A stretch of 64,000 nt of DNA from Marinimicrobium hydrolyticum (GTDB lineage: Bacteria > Pseudomonadota > Gammaproteobacteria > Pseudomonadales > Cellvibrionaceae): the NCBI RefSeq assembly GCF_030848505.1, contig NZ_JAVDDU010000009.1, positions 62,001 to 126,000 of the forward strand, written 5' to 3'. Made by a program: the position numbers and the translations under genes. This document shows, piece by piece, positions 43,483 to 53,519 of the stretch (position 1 is its first letter; the number at the start of each line of letters is the position of its first letter). The notes under the pieces were generated by a model. That model had not been told where the DNA came from. It saw only the letters and a program-made list of their open reading frames with translations, and searched no databases.

Positions 43483-45492
43483 ATGATCACCCATAACAAC
43501 AAAGGCTGGCCGATCAAACATGCCTGTCTTACCTCCCTTTTTTCCGCTATTTTACTGTTGAGCGCCTGTGGCGGCGGGCAGAGTGATGCCGAAACACCAC
43601 CGCCCGAGGACAGTTCTTCACCCCCTCCCAGTGAAAGTTGGCAGCCAATTGAAACGAATGCCGAGTGGCCAGACGTAAATGTCTATTCGCTTGAGCCCAA
43701 GGTCCTACAGTTTTCCTGGACACCCGTGGACGGCGCCACCCACTACCGATTGTTGAAAGATCCAGACGGCAGCAGCGGCTTCACCCAAGTCGGTGACGAC
43801 CTCACTGAACCGAGCGCGCAAGACGCTATCAGCGTACACCGGCACGATTGGGCCAACGCCCGTTATATCGTTGAGGCGTGTGACGCCGACGACGACTGCC
43901 AGGAGTCTTCTACCACTTACACCAGCGACGTCATGCTGCATAGCATCGGTTACTTCAAGGCCTCCAACGCCAGCCGCGACGACTGGTTTGGCTGGAGCCT
44001 GGCCCTGTCTGGCGACGGACAGACCATGGCGGTAGGCGCTCCCCGCGAAGCCAGCAATGCTCAGGGCATTAATGGCGACCAAGACGACGACTCCGTTTTC
44101 GGCGCCGGCGCCGTGTACGTGTTCACCTTGGAGGATGGCCAGTGGGCCCAGGAGGCTTACGTGAAAGCCTCCAATACCGACCGGCGCAATGACCGTTTCG
44201 GCTTCAGCGTCTCATTGTCCGATGACGGTAATGTGATGGCGGTAGGCGCCATTCGGGAAGACAGCAACGCCAGCGGTATCAATGGCAATCAGGACAACAA
44301 CCGCGGCACCGATTCAGGCGCCGTGTACACCTTTGCCCGCGCTGACGGCGACTGGACTCAAACGGCTTACATCAAGCCCTCAAACACCGCCGCCGCCCCG
44401 GGCGAAGATGATGATGAAGAAGAAAACGGTAGCGAGACTGAAGCCGAAGACACTACGGTGCCGGCCAACGTCGGCTTCCGCTTTGGTCACAGCGTGAAGC
44501 TGTCCGGCGACGGCCTGACCCTGGCCGTGGGCGCCATCGGCGAAACCAGCGCCGCACGCGGCATTGGCGGCAACCAGAGCAATCGGGAAGCGCCCGCCTC
44601 GGGAGCGGTCTACGTTTTTACCCAAGGGGGTGAGAACAACTGGTCCCAACAAGCGTACGTTAAAGCCTCCAATACCGATCGTCTCGATTTGTTTGGCTGG
44701 AGCCTGGCACTCTCGGAGAACGGTAACACCCTGGCGGTAGGCGCAATTGATGAAGCCAGCCTTGCCACTGGCATCGGCGGTGATCAGGCCAACAACCGCG
44801 CGCCTGGTACCGGTGCAGTCTATGTGTTCACTCGCAGCGATGGCACTTGGAGCCAGCAGGCGTACGTCAAACCCGGACACACCTATTCCGGCTTCCCGAC
44901 CTCCGTGCGCAAGCACTTTGGTCGCAGCATTTCCCTCTCTGCCGACGGTCGGACCCTGGCCGTAGGCGCACCGGGAGATTTGAGCCTGGCCACGGGTGCC
45001 AATGCCGACCCGGAAGACTACGATCGACGCCGCATTGAGACTTTGGCCTTGAACAGCGGTGCCGCTTACATATTTAGACGCAGCAACAGCCGCTGGAGTC
45101 AAACGGCCTACCTCAAAGCCTCCAACAGCAGTACAGGCATACAATTTGGGCGCAGCCTGGCACTGTCAGGCGATGGCCAGGAGTTGCTGGTTGGCGCCTG
45201 GAGAGAAAATGGCAACGCAACAGGAATCAACGGTGACGAAACCGACCAGGAGCGTAACAATTCCGGATCGGCCTATTTGTTTAGCCTCAACGATGGCAGC
45301 TGGCAGCAAGACGCCTACATTAAGGCACCCAATACCGGTTTGGCCGACAACTTTGGTATCTCGGTGGGCATTTCCACCACTGGTGATACGCTTGCCATCG
45401 GCGCCCATCGGGAAAAAAGTAATGCCACGGGTATCAACGGCAACCGGAACAACCGCAGCGCGAACTATTCTGGCGCCGTTTATCTGTACTAA
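43483..45492 (+). CDS. Outer-membrane-type lipoprotein with seven FG-GAP (integrin-type) repeats
   Basis: The 669-residue product begins with a lipoprotein signal (LFSAILLLSAC with lipobox cysteine) followed by a Ser/Pro/Glu linker. Residues about 55-145 look like a fibronectin type III-like domain (VLQFSWTPVDGATHYRLL). Seven FG-GAP-like blades follow, each with an FG-x-S-(L/V/I) strand and a GDG.T(L/M)AVGA loop, starting near residue 167 and ending near the C-terminus. They should form a seven-bladed propeller. The blades contain Ca-binding-like DxDxD patterns (NGDQDDDS, DDDEEE). Extracellular binding or adhesion is likely; the substrate is not known. Confidence 0.85.
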   Translation: MITHNNKGWPIKHACLTSLFSAILLLSACGGGQSDAETPPPEDSSSPPPSESWQPIETNAEWPDVNVYSLEPKVLQFSWTPVDGATHYRLLKDPDGSSGFTQVGDDLTEPSAQDAISVHRHDWANARYIVEACDADDDCQESSTTYTSDVMLHSIGYFKASNASRDDWFGWSLALSGDGQTMAVGAPREASNAQGINGDQDDDSVFGAGAVYVFTLEDGQWAQEAYVKASNTDRRNDRFGFSVSLSDDGNVMAVGAIREDSNASGINGNQDNNRGTDSGAVYTFARADGDWTQTAYIKPSNTAAAPGEDDDEEENGSETEAEDTTVPANVGFRFGHSVKLSGDGLTLAVGAIGETSAARGIGGNQSNREAPASGAVYVFTQGGENNWSQQAYVKASNTDRLDLFGWSLALSENGNTLAVGAIDEASLATGIGGDQANNRAPGTGAVYVFTRSDGTWSQQAYVKPGHTYSGFPTSVRKHFGRSISLSADGRTLAVGAPGDLSLATGANADPEDYDRRRIETLALNSGAAYIFRRSNSRWSQTAYLKASNSSTGIQFGRSLALSGDGQELLVGAWRENGNATGINGDETDQERNNSGSAYLFSLNDGSWQQDAYIKAPNTGLADNFGISVGISTTGDTLAIGAHREKSNATGINGNRNNRSANYSGAVYLY

Positions 45493-45512
45493 TGACCTGT
45501 AGAAGTACGATT

Positions 45513-45535
45513 GTCCGGGGCACCACGCCCCGGAC
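45513..45535 (+). terminator. Hairpin after the FG-GAP gene
   Basis: A perfect 9-bp stem (GTCCGGGGC / GCCCCGGAC) with loop ACCAC lies 20 bp past the stop. Pyrimidine-rich bases follow but no U run. Confidence 0.5.
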
Positions 45536-45657
45536 TCCCCCGCAACTGCTCCTCTCGTCTTCGCCATCTGATTTTCCGCATATCCAAGCTTTAGTTACGG
45601 CTGAATGCCAGTGCTGATACTGGTATCATGAGTGCTTTGCTCACAAACGAGGCCGGT

Positions 45658-46506
45658 ATGTTACTGTTCGTCGATAACCTGACCAACGTGGATTTCAGCT
45701 TCCTGGAAGAGCGCCGTGGCCTTTTGGGGGAAACCTGGCTCGCCAACGTGCAGCTGCAGGGCGACCTGGACGATCAAGGTATGGTGTGTGACTTTGGCAT
45801 CGTCAAAAAGCGCCTGCGCGAATGGTTGGATAAGGAGTTGGATCATCGCTTGCTCGTCCCCAGCCGCTCTCACAATCTTACCCTTACCGAAAAAGGCGAC
45901 AATGTAGAGTTGCGCTGGCGCTTCGGCATTAATGAAGAGTTTGTGCACTGCGTGGCGCCACGTGAGGCATTGGCGCTGGTGGATGCCGAAGAGCTCACTC
46001 GCGAGAGTGTGGCGCGCTGGTGTGAGCAACAATTAAAAGACCTGTTTCCGGAAATTGACGGTTTACAGGTGAGCTTCAACCCAGAGTTCATCGATACCGC
46101 GTTTTACCACTACAGCCACGGCTTGAAAAAACACGCGGGCAACTGCCAGCGCATCGCGCACGGGCACCGTTCACGCATCGCTATTTGGGCGGACGATCTG
46201 CCCTCGGAATCACTTGAGAATGAGTGGGCCAATCGCTGGCGGGACGTTTACCTGGGTACCCGGCAGGATATGAAAGAAGAGTTTCAAAGCGGCGGTCACG
46301 ACTATTACCGCTTTGCCTACACGTCCGAGCAGGGGTATTTTGAGCTTAGCCTACCTCAGCGGTGCTGCGAACTGATTGATACCGACACCACGGTGGAATG
46401 CCTCGCCCAACACATTGCCAAGCAGCTGAGCGATGAGTATCCCCACAGCAAAATTCGCGTTAAGGCGTTCGAAGGCTATAACAAAGGCGCCGTTGCCGAA
46501 GCCTAG
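45658..46506 (+). CDS. Two-domain 6-pyruvoyl-tetrahydropterin synthase-like protein
   Basis: ATG 45658 is chosen (MLLFVDNLTNVDFSFL) because homologues begin so and GAGG lies 7 bases before; ATG 45628 is in frame. The 282-residue product has an N-terminal PTPS-like half (RGLLGETWLANVQL, MVCDFGIVKKRLREWLDKE, LDHRLLVP) and a C-terminal half (FYHYSHGLKKHAGNCQRIAH, GHRS, the zinc-type histidine set H..H.H). The family includes QueD of queuosine synthesis and pterin synthases. No other queuosine genes are adjacent. The exact reaction is uncertain. Confidence 0.75.
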   Translation: MLLFVDNLTNVDFSFLEERRGLLGETWLANVQLQGDLDDQGMVCDFGIVKKRLREWLDKELDHRLLVPSRSHNLTLTEKGDNVELRWRFGINEEFVHCVAPREALALVDAEELTRESVARWCEQQLKDLFPEIDGLQVSFNPEFIDTAFYHYSHGLKKHAGNCQRIAHGHRSRIAIWADDLPSESLENEWANRWRDVYLGTRQDMKEEFQSGGHDYYRFAYTSEQGYFELSLPQRCCELIDTDTTVECLAQHIAKQLSDEYPHSKIRVKAFEGYNKGAVAEA

Positions 46507-46512
46507 AAGAGC

Positions 46513-47430
46513 TCAGTAAATGGGCTCTTCCCCTGGCGGGCGGGTTTTAAAGCGGGGCTGCGCCCAAAAGTATTGTTCCGGACAGCGCGACACTTCCTGC
46601 TCCATGAAAGCGTTTACGCGCCGGGCATCTTCGTACTCATCCCCGGTGGGATAATTTTCAAACGGTGGGTGCACCACCAACTCATAACCGCGACCACCCG
46701 GCAAGCGCCACTGAGTGTAGGGAATCACCTGGGCGCGTCCCATCTGAGCCAGTTTGCCGGTGGCGGATAAGGTCGCCGCCTTGACGCCAAAAAACGGCAC
46801 GAAAACACTGTTCTTGGGGCCCAGATCCCGGTCCGGGGCGTACCAAATAATCCGCCCCTGGCGCAACCGACTAATCAGGGTGCGCACACTGTCGCGGGGG
46901 ATTGTCACGCCACCGGGCGCATAGGCGCGCCGCCGCATTTTTTGCAGGTAGTCGTAAACCGGATTACTGTGCGGGCGGTACATTCCATCGTAATTTATAT
47001 ACTCACCCAGCATGGCACAGCCAATATCCAGCGTCGTGAAGTGCATACTCAACAACAGCACCCCCTGCCCTTCTCGCCGAGTCTCGTCCAAATATTCCAG
47101 CCCTTTGACAGTGTACAGGCGCCGCAAGCGCCACTTGGGCCAGAACCAGGCAATCCCAGTTTCGAACAGCGCCATGGCTGTGGAGGCCATGTTCTCCTTT
47201 AGAAGTTTGTCTCGCTCGGCGTCGGTCAACTCCGGAAAGCACAGCTCCAAATTGCGCTGAGCTTGGTGTAAACGCTTTTTATTCAGTTTCAACAGCGGCG
47301 CCAGGATTCGCGCCAGCCACCACTGTAAACGGTAAGGCAACTGCGCGAGCAAATACCAAAGACCCGCCAACAGCCAGGCGGGCCAATGGCGCGGAGCAAG
47401 CAAATGACGGGGGACGCGGGAGTCAGACAT
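46513..47430 (-). CDS. lpxL: Lipid A biosynthesis acyltransferase, LpxL/HtrB-like
   Basis: The 305-residue product has an N-terminal membrane anchor (WPAWLLAGLWYLLAQL) and the LpxL acyltransferase pattern: LLLSMHFTTLDIG (HX4D catalytic pair), MYRPHSNPV, WYAPDRDLGPKNSVFVPFFG and the C-terminal YFWAQPRFKTRPPGE. It adds a secondary acyl chain to lipid IVA-Kdo2 in the inner membrane. It could be LpxL or a palmitoleoyl homologue. The next genes upstream, an acyltransferase and fabV, are on the same strand and concern fatty acids or phospholipids. Confidence 0.9.
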   Translation of the reverse strand: MSDSRVPRHLLAPRHWPAWLLAGLWYLLAQLPYRLQWWLARILAPLLKLNKKRLHQAQRNLELCFPELTDAERDKLLKENMASTAMALFETGIAWFWPKWRLRRLYTVKGLEYLDETRREGQGVLLLSMHFTTLDIGCAMLGEYINYDGMYRPHSNPVYDYLQKMRRRAYAPGGVTIPRDSVRTLISRLRQGRIIWYAPDRDLGPKNSVFVPFFGVKAATLSATGKLAQMGRAQVIPYTQWRLPGGRGYELVVHPPFENYPTGDEYEDARRVNAFMEQEVSRCPEQYFWAQPRFKTRPPGEEPIY

Positions 47431-47522
47431 AAATCAGAGAGTCAGCCTTGTAGCAGCGCAAAATGGATCGGCATTATAGCAGGCGCTAAGCGCATGGGTT
47501 CGGGGGTATGCAGAGCGCGCCA

Positions 47523-48419
47523 TTATGACTCACGCCCCTGTTCACGCTCGCGCATGGAATCGAGCCAGGCATCTTTTTCCCGCCAAATATCATTGACCCA
47601 ACTCTGAAAGTGCATGCGAAATTCCCTGTCGTGCTGATAATCGCCCAATAGATCTTCAGTCAAGGTACGCTGAACCACGCGTAACTGCACGCGCCGCACC
47701 CGACCGCAAGAGTAGTCCCAAAAGCTGGGCACGCCGTCGGGATAATTAATGGTTACGTCGACCATTTTCCGCAGGCGCCCTTCCATGGCCGACAAACTAA
47801 AAGCCATGCCGCCCGCGTGGGGACGTAACAGGTGCCGATACACCTCTCCTTGCGCTTTATGCTTCGCTGGTCGAAAACGGGTCCCCTCCGGAAAGGTCAC
47901 CACGGTGACCGGATTGTAGCGGTAGACCTGGCAGGCTCGGCGGGTTTGCTCCATATCCTGCTCGCGCAGACCGGGATTGCGCTTGAGCTGCGTGCGGCTG
48001 TGGCGACGCATCATGGGGAAGTCCAGCACCCACAGGGCGAGCCCGAACAAGGGGACCCACAACAATTGCTTTTTGAAGAAAAACTTTACGTAGGGAATAC
48101 GACCGTTGAACAGCCGGATCAAAATCAGAATATCGACCCAAGACTGGTGATTGCAGATCAGCAGGTACCACTGCTCCCGACTCAGGGATGACAGGTCACC
48201 CTCAATCTGAAGTTCGGTACCGGTAATCTGACGCTGGTGGAAATTACTGAAGTCAATCCAGGCACTGGCAAGTGCGTCCGCGCGCCGGCCGATGGCCGCC
48301 CGCCAGGGCGGCACCAGAAACTTAAGCAGCGCCAGAGGCAACAGCAGTGTAAAGGTCACCACTGTCGCCACCGAATAGAGCACAAGGCTCAAGGCACCTT
48401 TTAAGGGACCCATACCCAT
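47523..48419 (-). CDS. Acyltransferase of the PlsC/YihG type
   Basis: The 298-residue product has a membrane anchor (about 8-36), LLICNHQSWVDILI (catalytic NHx4D), KFFFKKQLLWVPLFG, FPEGTRFRPA and WDYSCGRVRRVQL. This is the YihG/PlsC group, which probably esterifies an acyl group onto lysophospholipids. It is transcribed with the lpxL-like gene 92 bp downstream and fabV 18 bp upstream. Confidence 0.88.
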   Translation of the reverse strand: MGMGPLKGALSLVLYSVATVVTFTLLLPLALLKFLVPPWRAAIGRRADALASAWIDFSNFHQRQITGTELQIEGDLSSLSREQWYLLICNHQSWVDILILIRLFNGRIPYVKFFFKKQLLWVPLFGLALWVLDFPMMRRHSRTQLKRNPGLREQDMEQTRRACQVYRYNPVTVVTFPEGTRFRPAKHKAQGEVYRHLLRPHAGGMAFSLSAMEGRLRKMVDVTINYPDGVPSFWDYSCGRVRRVQLRVVQRTLTEDLLGDYQHDREFRMHFQSWVNDIWREKDAWLDSMREREQGRES

Positions 48420-48437
48420 TCCCCGTCAAAGTCCATT

Positions 48438-49622
48438 TTAGAACTCGGTCTTCACCAGGGGGCTGATGTCCGCGTCGTAATCGACACCCTCTACCCCAAA
48501 TCCAAACAGCTTCAAAAAGTCCTCGTGATGCCCTTTATAGTCCGTGATTTGGAACAGGTTTTCCTCGGTCACCTGAGCCCAAATCTCTTCCACTTCCGCC
48601 TGTACACTGGGCTCAAGCTCGAAATTATCCACGCGCGCCCGACCGTCGGCATCCAAACGGGGGTTGGCGCTGTACAAGCACTCCACGAACAAGCGCTGAA
48701 TCTGTTCAATACAGCCCTCATGGGTTCCGCGCTCTTTCATTACCTTAAACAGGATGGACAAATACAGCGGCATTACCGGGATGGCAGAGCTGGCCTGAGT
48801 CACCACCGCCTTGAGCACCGAGACCATTGCCCGGCCGTTGACGCCGGCCAGTTTCTCGTTCAACGCTTTCGCGGCGCGGTCCAGATCTTCCTTCGCCTTA
48901 CCAATCGTAGCCTTGCCGTAGATGGGCCAGGTGAGCTTGTCGCCCAGGTAGGTGTACGCGGTGGTCTGGCAGCCCTCGGCCAGCAGATCGGCCTCGGCCA
49001 AAGCCTCAATCCACAACTCCCAATCTTCACCGCCCATGACTTTAACGGTGTTGGCAATCTCTTCCTCGGTGGCCGGCTCAATGCTCACTTCATTGATTTT
49101 CAGCGTATCGGTGTTCAGCCCTTTGGTGGTGTAGTGCTTGCCAATGGGCTTCAGTACCGAGCTGTACACTTCGCCGGTTTTAGGATCGGTGCGGCGCGGT
49201 GCGGCTAGGCTGTATACGATCAGGTCCACCTTGCCCATGTGGGCCTTTAAGGTATCGATCACCTGCTGCTTGCACTCGTTAGAGAAGGCATCGCCGTTAA
49301 TGCTGTGAGCGAACAGGCCCTCCGCTTGAGCGGCTTCCTGAAAGGCGACGGTGTTGTAGTAGCCAGCGGAGGCGGTTTTGCGCTCGGTGGGCGGCTTTTC
49401 GAAGCACACACCCAACGTAGCGGCACCAGAGCCGAAGGCCGCCGTGATTCGGCTGGAGAGGCCATAGCCAGTGGAGCAACCCAGAACCAGCACATTTTTG
49501 GGGCCCTTGGCGAGCGCGCCCTGCTGCTTGGTGTACTCAATCTGCTCGCGCACATTGGCCGCGCACCCTTCGGGATGGGAGTTGGTACAGATAAACCCAC
49601 GTACTTTTGGCTTGATAATCAT
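48438..49622 (-). CDS. fabV: Trans-2-enoyl-ACP/CoA reductase FabV
   Basis: ATG 49622 with AGGACT upstream; the longer frame is not supported. The 394-residue product begins [20 protein letters not shown], with the FabV nucleotide motif [29 protein letters not shown] and [10 protein letters not shown] (the Y-x8-K active site). FabV reduces enoyl-ACP in fatty acid synthesis and resists triclosan. Whether FabI exists elsewhere is unknown. Confidence 0.95.
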   Translation of the reverse strand: MIIKPKVRGFICTNSHPEGCAANVREQIEYTKQQGALAKGPKNVLVLGCSTGYGLSSRITAAFGSGAATLGVCFEKPPTERKTASAGYYNTVAFQEAAQAEGLFAHSINGDAFSNECKQQVIDTLKAHMGKVDLIVYSLAAPRRTDPKTGEVYSSVLKPIGKHYTTKGLNTDTLKINEVSIEPATEEEIANTVKVMGGEDWELWIEALAEADLLAEGCQTTAYTYLGDKLTWPIYGKATIGKAKEDLDRAAKALNEKLAGVNGRAMVSVLKAVVTQASSAIPVMPLYLSILFKVMKERGTHEGCIEQIQRLFVECLYSANPRLDADGRARVDNFELEPSVQAEVEEIWAQVTEENLFQITDYKGHHEDFLKLFGFGVEGVDYDADISPLVKTEF

Positions 49623-49764
49623 GTAAAGTCCTATTCCAGATCTTGTGACGGCGAACACAATGGCTCCGCCGGCCTCGGCTCCGCCCCGTCCGCTACCGCG
49701 ACCGGGCTTAAAGGGGCTGTATTCTAACAGCAGTTCCACTTCTGAGCTAAAAGGAGATTAATCC

Positions 49765-50172
49765 ATGCTTTACCCCATGCTTAGCCTTATGGCGCTAACC
49801 TTTTTGGTGTCAGTCTATTTACTGACCCTGCGGGTGCTGGCCGTGCGCCGCCGAGAGGTGTCGATTGGCTATTTTCGGGTTTATGCGGGCGCCGAGCCCC
49901 CAGCGCGTATGGCCGCCGCATCGCGCCACTACAGCAACTTGTTTGAAGTGCCCCTGATCTTCTATATCGCCTGCATCACGGCTCTGGTGCTGGGCGCGCA
50001 GTCCGGCACCCTATTGGGGCTCGCCTGGGCTTACGTTCTCACTCGGCTAGCACACAGCGTTATTCACCTGAGCTACAACAACGTAATGCACCGGCTCGCA
50101 GCCTTTTTACTCAGCAATCTACTGCTATTGGCTATCTGGGTTATTTTAGCCCGTCACTACGCCGCGGGCTAA
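49765..50172 (+). CDS. MAPEG-family membrane protein
   Basis: The 135-residue product has four membrane segments and MAPEG-type features: LTLRVLAVRRREVSIGYFR, ASRHYSNLFEVPLIFYIACI and RLAHSVIHLSYNNVMHRL. The E-x-P in FEVP is conserved. MAPEG proteins are membrane glutathione transferase-like or eicosanoid-type enzymes; here substrate is unknown. SD AAGGAG lies 10 bases upstream. Confidence 0.85.
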   Translation: MLYPMLSLMALTFLVSVYLLTLRVLAVRRREVSIGYFRVYAGAEPPARMAAASRHYSNLFEVPLIFYIACITALVLGAQSGTLLGLAWAYVLTRLAHSVIHLSYNNVMHRLAAFLLSNLLLLAIWVILARHYAAG

Positions 50173-50328
50173 ACACCGCTAGCCGCGTGGCCCACTGTTA
50201 ACGCAGTAGCGGCCACGCTCGACTGGCGGGAGACCGCCGGCGCCGAGAGAGTTTTTCAATACTCTGCTAGAGGTGAGGGCGACAAACCCGTAAAATGGCC
50301 CCTCCACTCATCGAGTTGTCGGCAGTTC

Positions 50329-53300
50329 ATGATTCCCAGCATTCGTCACACATCCCCCGTTCAAGCTCAGTACTTGGCTTTTATCGACGCCCTGCGTCAA
50401 TCCGGCTTTGCGGGCGACCTCAACCCGGACTACGCCAACCGAACAGTGCTGGCCACGGATAACTCCATCTATCAGGTGCTGCCCCAGGGGGTTATTTATC
50501 CCCGTACAGTGGAGGATCTGATCCTGATCGCCCAACTGGGCCATCGGCAGGAGTATCGCGACATAGTGCTCAGCCCCCGCGGCGGCGGCACCGGCACCAA
50601 CGGTCAGTCGCTCACTGACGGTCTGGTGGTGGACACCTCCCGGCACATGAATGAGATCCTGGAAATCAATGTGGAAGAGCGCTGGGCGCGGGTCCAGTGT
50701 GGCGTGGTGAAAGATCAGCTCAATGCCGCTCTTAAACCGCACGGGTTGTTTTTCGCGCCGGATCTTTCTACCAGCAACCGCGCCACTATTGGCGGCATGA
50801 TCAACACTGACGCCTCGGGCCAGGGCTCCTGCCGGTACGGCAAAACCCGCGATCATGTGCTGGAATTGCGCACCATCTTACTGGACGGCAGCGACTGGAC
50901 CTCACAGCCGGTCACAGACGTGGAGTTGGCGGACATCAGCCAGCGCGAAGACCGGGTGGGCGCCGTGCACCGACTACTGGATCAGGTGCAGCGTGATCAC
51001 GCCGACCAGATCGCCGCCACCTTCCCAAAACTCAACCGCTGCTTGACCGGCTATGACCTGGCGCATCTGCGGACCGCTGAAGGGTTGTTCGATCTCAACA
51101 GCGTCCTGTGCGGCGCCGAAGGTACCCTGGGTTTTGTGGCTGAAGCCAAACTCAACCTCCTGCCCATTCCCAAAGTGTCCGCACTGGTGAACGTCAACTA
51201 CCGGGACTTCAACGCGGCGCTGCGGGACGCCACCCGCCTGATGAAAGCCGACCCCACGTCCATCGAAACCGTGGATTCCAAGGTGCTCAATCTGGCGATG
51301 GGCGATATCGTCTGGCACAGCGTAGCGGAGTTTTTCCCGCAGCCGGAAAACGGTGAAAAAATCCAAGGCATAAACCTCGTGGAGTACACCGCGGACAGTG
51401 AAGAAGAGCTGATCGCCGAGGTACAAAAACTCACGCAACGCCTGGATGACGAAGGTTCAGACAGTGGCCGTATGGGCTATAGCCTCGCGTGGGGCACTGA
51501 CGCAGTGAACAAAATCTGGGCCATGCGCAAAAAGGCGGTTGGCCTGTTGGGGAATATTCAAGGCGAGGCGCGTCCGATTCCTTTTGTGGAGGACACCGCC
51601 GTACCGCCAGAGCATTTGGCCGACTTTATCGCCGAGTTTCGTGAGATTCTGGATCAGCGCAACATGACCTACGGCATGTTCGGCCACGCCGACGCCGGTG
51701 TGTTGCACGTGCGCCCCGCTATCGATATGAAAGACCCCAAACAGGAACCGCTGATTCGGGAAATTACCGATCAGGTGGTGGCCCTGACCCAGAAGTATCA
51801 CGGGCTGCTGTGGGGCGAACACGGCAAAGGTGTGCGCGCGGAATACGCACCGAAATTTTTTGGCGAACTGTATCCGCAGTTGCAGCGCATCAAGGCGGCG
51901 TTTGATCCGCACAACCAACTCAACCCGGGCAAAATCGCCACCCCTGCCGCCGACCTGGAGCTGTTGAAAATCGATGGCGTCACCACGCGTGGCCAGGAGG
52001 ATCGGAAAATTCCGGTGCAAGTGTGGGAAGCCTACAGCGAGGGCATGCACTGCAACGGCAATGGCCTGTGCTACAACTGGAATCCCAACGACGCCATGTG
52101 CCCCTCATGGAAAGGCACCCGGCAGCGCGTCCACTCCCCCAAAGGCCGCGCCTCTTTGATGCGCGAATGGCTCAAGCAGTTGAGTGAACGCCAGGTGAAT
52201 GTAGTTGAGGAAACGCAAACCTTGCGCACCAAAGGCTTTCTCTCCAGCCTGCCCACGCGCATCAAAAACACCTGGCAGAAAAAGCGCGGCGAGTACGACT
52301 TCTCCCACGAAGTGCACGAGTCCATGATGGGCTGCTTGGCCTGCAAGTCCTGCACTGGTCAGTGCCCCATTAAAGTGGACGTACCGGAGTTTCGCAGTAA
52401 ATTTTTGGAGTTGTACTACGGCCGCTACTTGCGCCCGCTCAAAGACTATTTTATCGGTGGGCTGGAGTTCGTGATGCCCGCTTTAGCCAGAGTACCCTGG
52501 CTATACAACGGTCCCATGAAACTGCGCCCCGTGCAGAAGCTGTTGGCCAAAGTGGCAGGCATGGTGGACAGCCCTCTGCTAACCGGCATCTCCCTTGATG
52601 CCGCTTTGATGGAGCGTGGCATTCGCTACGCCAACCCCGCCAATATCGACGCGCTCAGCGCCGAGGAAAAAGCGCGTGCGGTTATTCTGGTGCAAGATGC
52701 TTTCACCAGCTACTTTGAAACCCGAGTGTTGCTGGACAGCCTCACCCTGCTGCAGAAACTGGGCTTCACACCCATGCTGGCGCCCTACAAGCCCAACGGC
52801 AAACCCCTGCATGTGCACGGCTTTCTCAAAGCCTTTGCCCGCACCGCGGCCAAGAATACCCTCATGCTCGAAAAGCTCGCGCAATCAGGTATACCCCTGG
52901 TGGGGCTGGAGCCGTCCATGACCCTGGCCTATCGCGCCGAGTACAAAAAAGTGCTGGGTGCCGAGGCGCCCCATGTGCTTCTGCTGCAAGAATGGCTGGC
53001 CACCCAGGCCGAGTTTCTGCGCGATCATGCCGAAGCTTTTGAAGCTGGCACCTTTTCCCTGCTTGCCCACTGCACGGAAAAAACCAACGCCGCCGGCTCC
53101 ATCAAAGACTGGCAAACCGTATTCGCTGAGTTGGGTCTGAACCTGGAAGTGATCGCCACCGGCTGCTGCGGCATGGCCGGCACTTACGGGCATGAAACGG
53201 TCAATGTGGAGACGTCGAAGCGCATTTACAGCCAGTCCTGGACGCAGGTGGTTAATGATCCGAAGTTACAGGGGCGCCTGACGGCCAGCGGTTACTCCTG

Positions 53301-53385
53301 TCGCAGCCAAACCCAGCGCATTGACCAGGTAAAACTGCCGCACCCGTTTCAGGTGCTTTTGGGGCAATTACGTGAGTCCTCCTAA
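50329..53385 (+). CDS. ydiJ: FAD-binding and Fe-S (CCG-type) oxidoreductase, YdiJ-like
   Basis: The 1018-residue product equals E. coli YdiJ in length. An N-terminal FAD_binding_4 domain has SPRGGGTGTNGQSLTDG and DLSTSNRATIGGMINTDASG, then a C-terminal FAD oxidase region (HADAGVLHVRP, LLWGEHGKGVR). A [4Fe-4S] ferredoxin motif CLACKSCTGQCPIKV follows, then a CCG-type domain (GCCGMAGTYGHE). YdiJ-type enzymes oxidise D-2-hydroxyacids such as D-2-hydroxyglutarate, passing electrons to the respiratory chain. No neighbour indicates its specific substrate. Confidence 0.92.
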   Translation: MIPSIRHTSPVQAQYLAFIDALRQSGFAGDLNPDYANRTVLATDNSIYQVLPQGVIYPRTVEDLILIAQLGHRQEYRDIVLSPRGGGTGTNGQSLTDGLVVDTSRHMNEILEINVEERWARVQCGVVKDQLNAALKPHGLFFAPDLSTSNRATIGGMINTDASGQGSCRYGKTRDHVLELRTILLDGSDWTSQPVTDVELADISQREDRVGAVHRLLDQVQRDHADQIAATFPKLNRCLTGYDLAHLRTAEGLFDLNSVLCGAEGTLGFVAEAKLNLLPIPKVSALVNVNYRDFNAALRDATRLMKADPTSIETVDSKVLNLAMGDIVWHSVAEFFPQPENGEKIQGINLVEYTADSEEELIAEVQKLTQRLDDEGSDSGRMGYSLAWGTDAVNKIWAMRKKAVGLLGNIQGEARPIPFVEDTAVPPEHLADFIAEFREILDQRNMTYGMFGHADAGVLHVRPAIDMKDPKQEPLIREITDQVVALTQKYHGLLWGEHGKGVRAEYAPKFFGELYPQLQRIKAAFDPHNQLNPGKIATPAADLELLKIDGVTTRGQEDRKIPVQVWEAYSEGMHCNGNGLCYNWNPNDAMCPSWKGTRQRVHSPKGRASLMREWLKQLSERQVNVVEETQTLRTKGFLSSLPTRIKNTWQKKRGEYDFSHEVHESMMGCLACKSCTGQCPIKVDVPEFRSKFLELYYGRYLRPLKDYFIGGLEFVMPALARVPWLYNGPMKLRPVQKLLAKVAGMVDSPLLTGISLDAALMERGIRYANPANIDALSAEEKARAVILVQDAFTSYFETRVLLDSLTLLQKLGFTPMLAPYKPNGKPLHVHGFLKAFARTAAKNTLMLEKLAQSGIPLVGLEPSMTLAYRAEYKKVLGAEAPHVLLLQEWLATQAEFLRDHAEAFEAGTFSLLAHCTEKTNAAGSIKDWQTVFAELGLNLEVIATGCCGMAGTYGHETVNVETSKRIYSQSWTQVVNDPKLQGRLTASGYSCRSQTQRIDQVKLPHPFQVLLGQLRESS

Positions 53386-53421
53386 GGGTTGCTAGCGAGT
53401 GCTGGCAGCCGCCTTGGTATC

Positions 53422-53430
53422 TGGTATGAT
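53422..53430 (+). promoter_or_regulatory. Extended -10 promoter element upstream of purC
   Basis: TGGTATGAT matches the extended -10 (TGnTATGAT) but no good -35 is present at the right distance. It lies about 90 bp before the purC ATG. Confidence 0.4.
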
Positions 53431-53450
53431 TTCGACCTTACAAACCCCAA

Positions 53451-53468
53451 GCTCCAGCGCGCTGGAGC
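53451..53468. repeat. Palindromic hairpin in the purC leader
   Basis: GCTCCAGC-GC-GCTGGAGC is an 18-bp perfect palindrome between the YdiJ-like stop and purC. It could be in the purC leader or act as a weak terminator for the preceding gene; no U run follows. Confidence 0.5.
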
Positions 53469-53519
53469 CTTCCGGATTTATCTTATCCTTCAGTCTCTAA
53501 CACCCACCGGACACTGACT

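Noticed and set aside
43900-45480. Repeated segments in the FG-GAP gene as a CRISPR or tandem DNA repeat
   Set aside because: The repeats are protein-level propeller blades with varying DNA; no equal-length DNA repeats or spacers.
53451-53468. Palindrome before purC as a Rho-independent terminator
   Set aside because: No U run on either strand; kept only as a hairpin.
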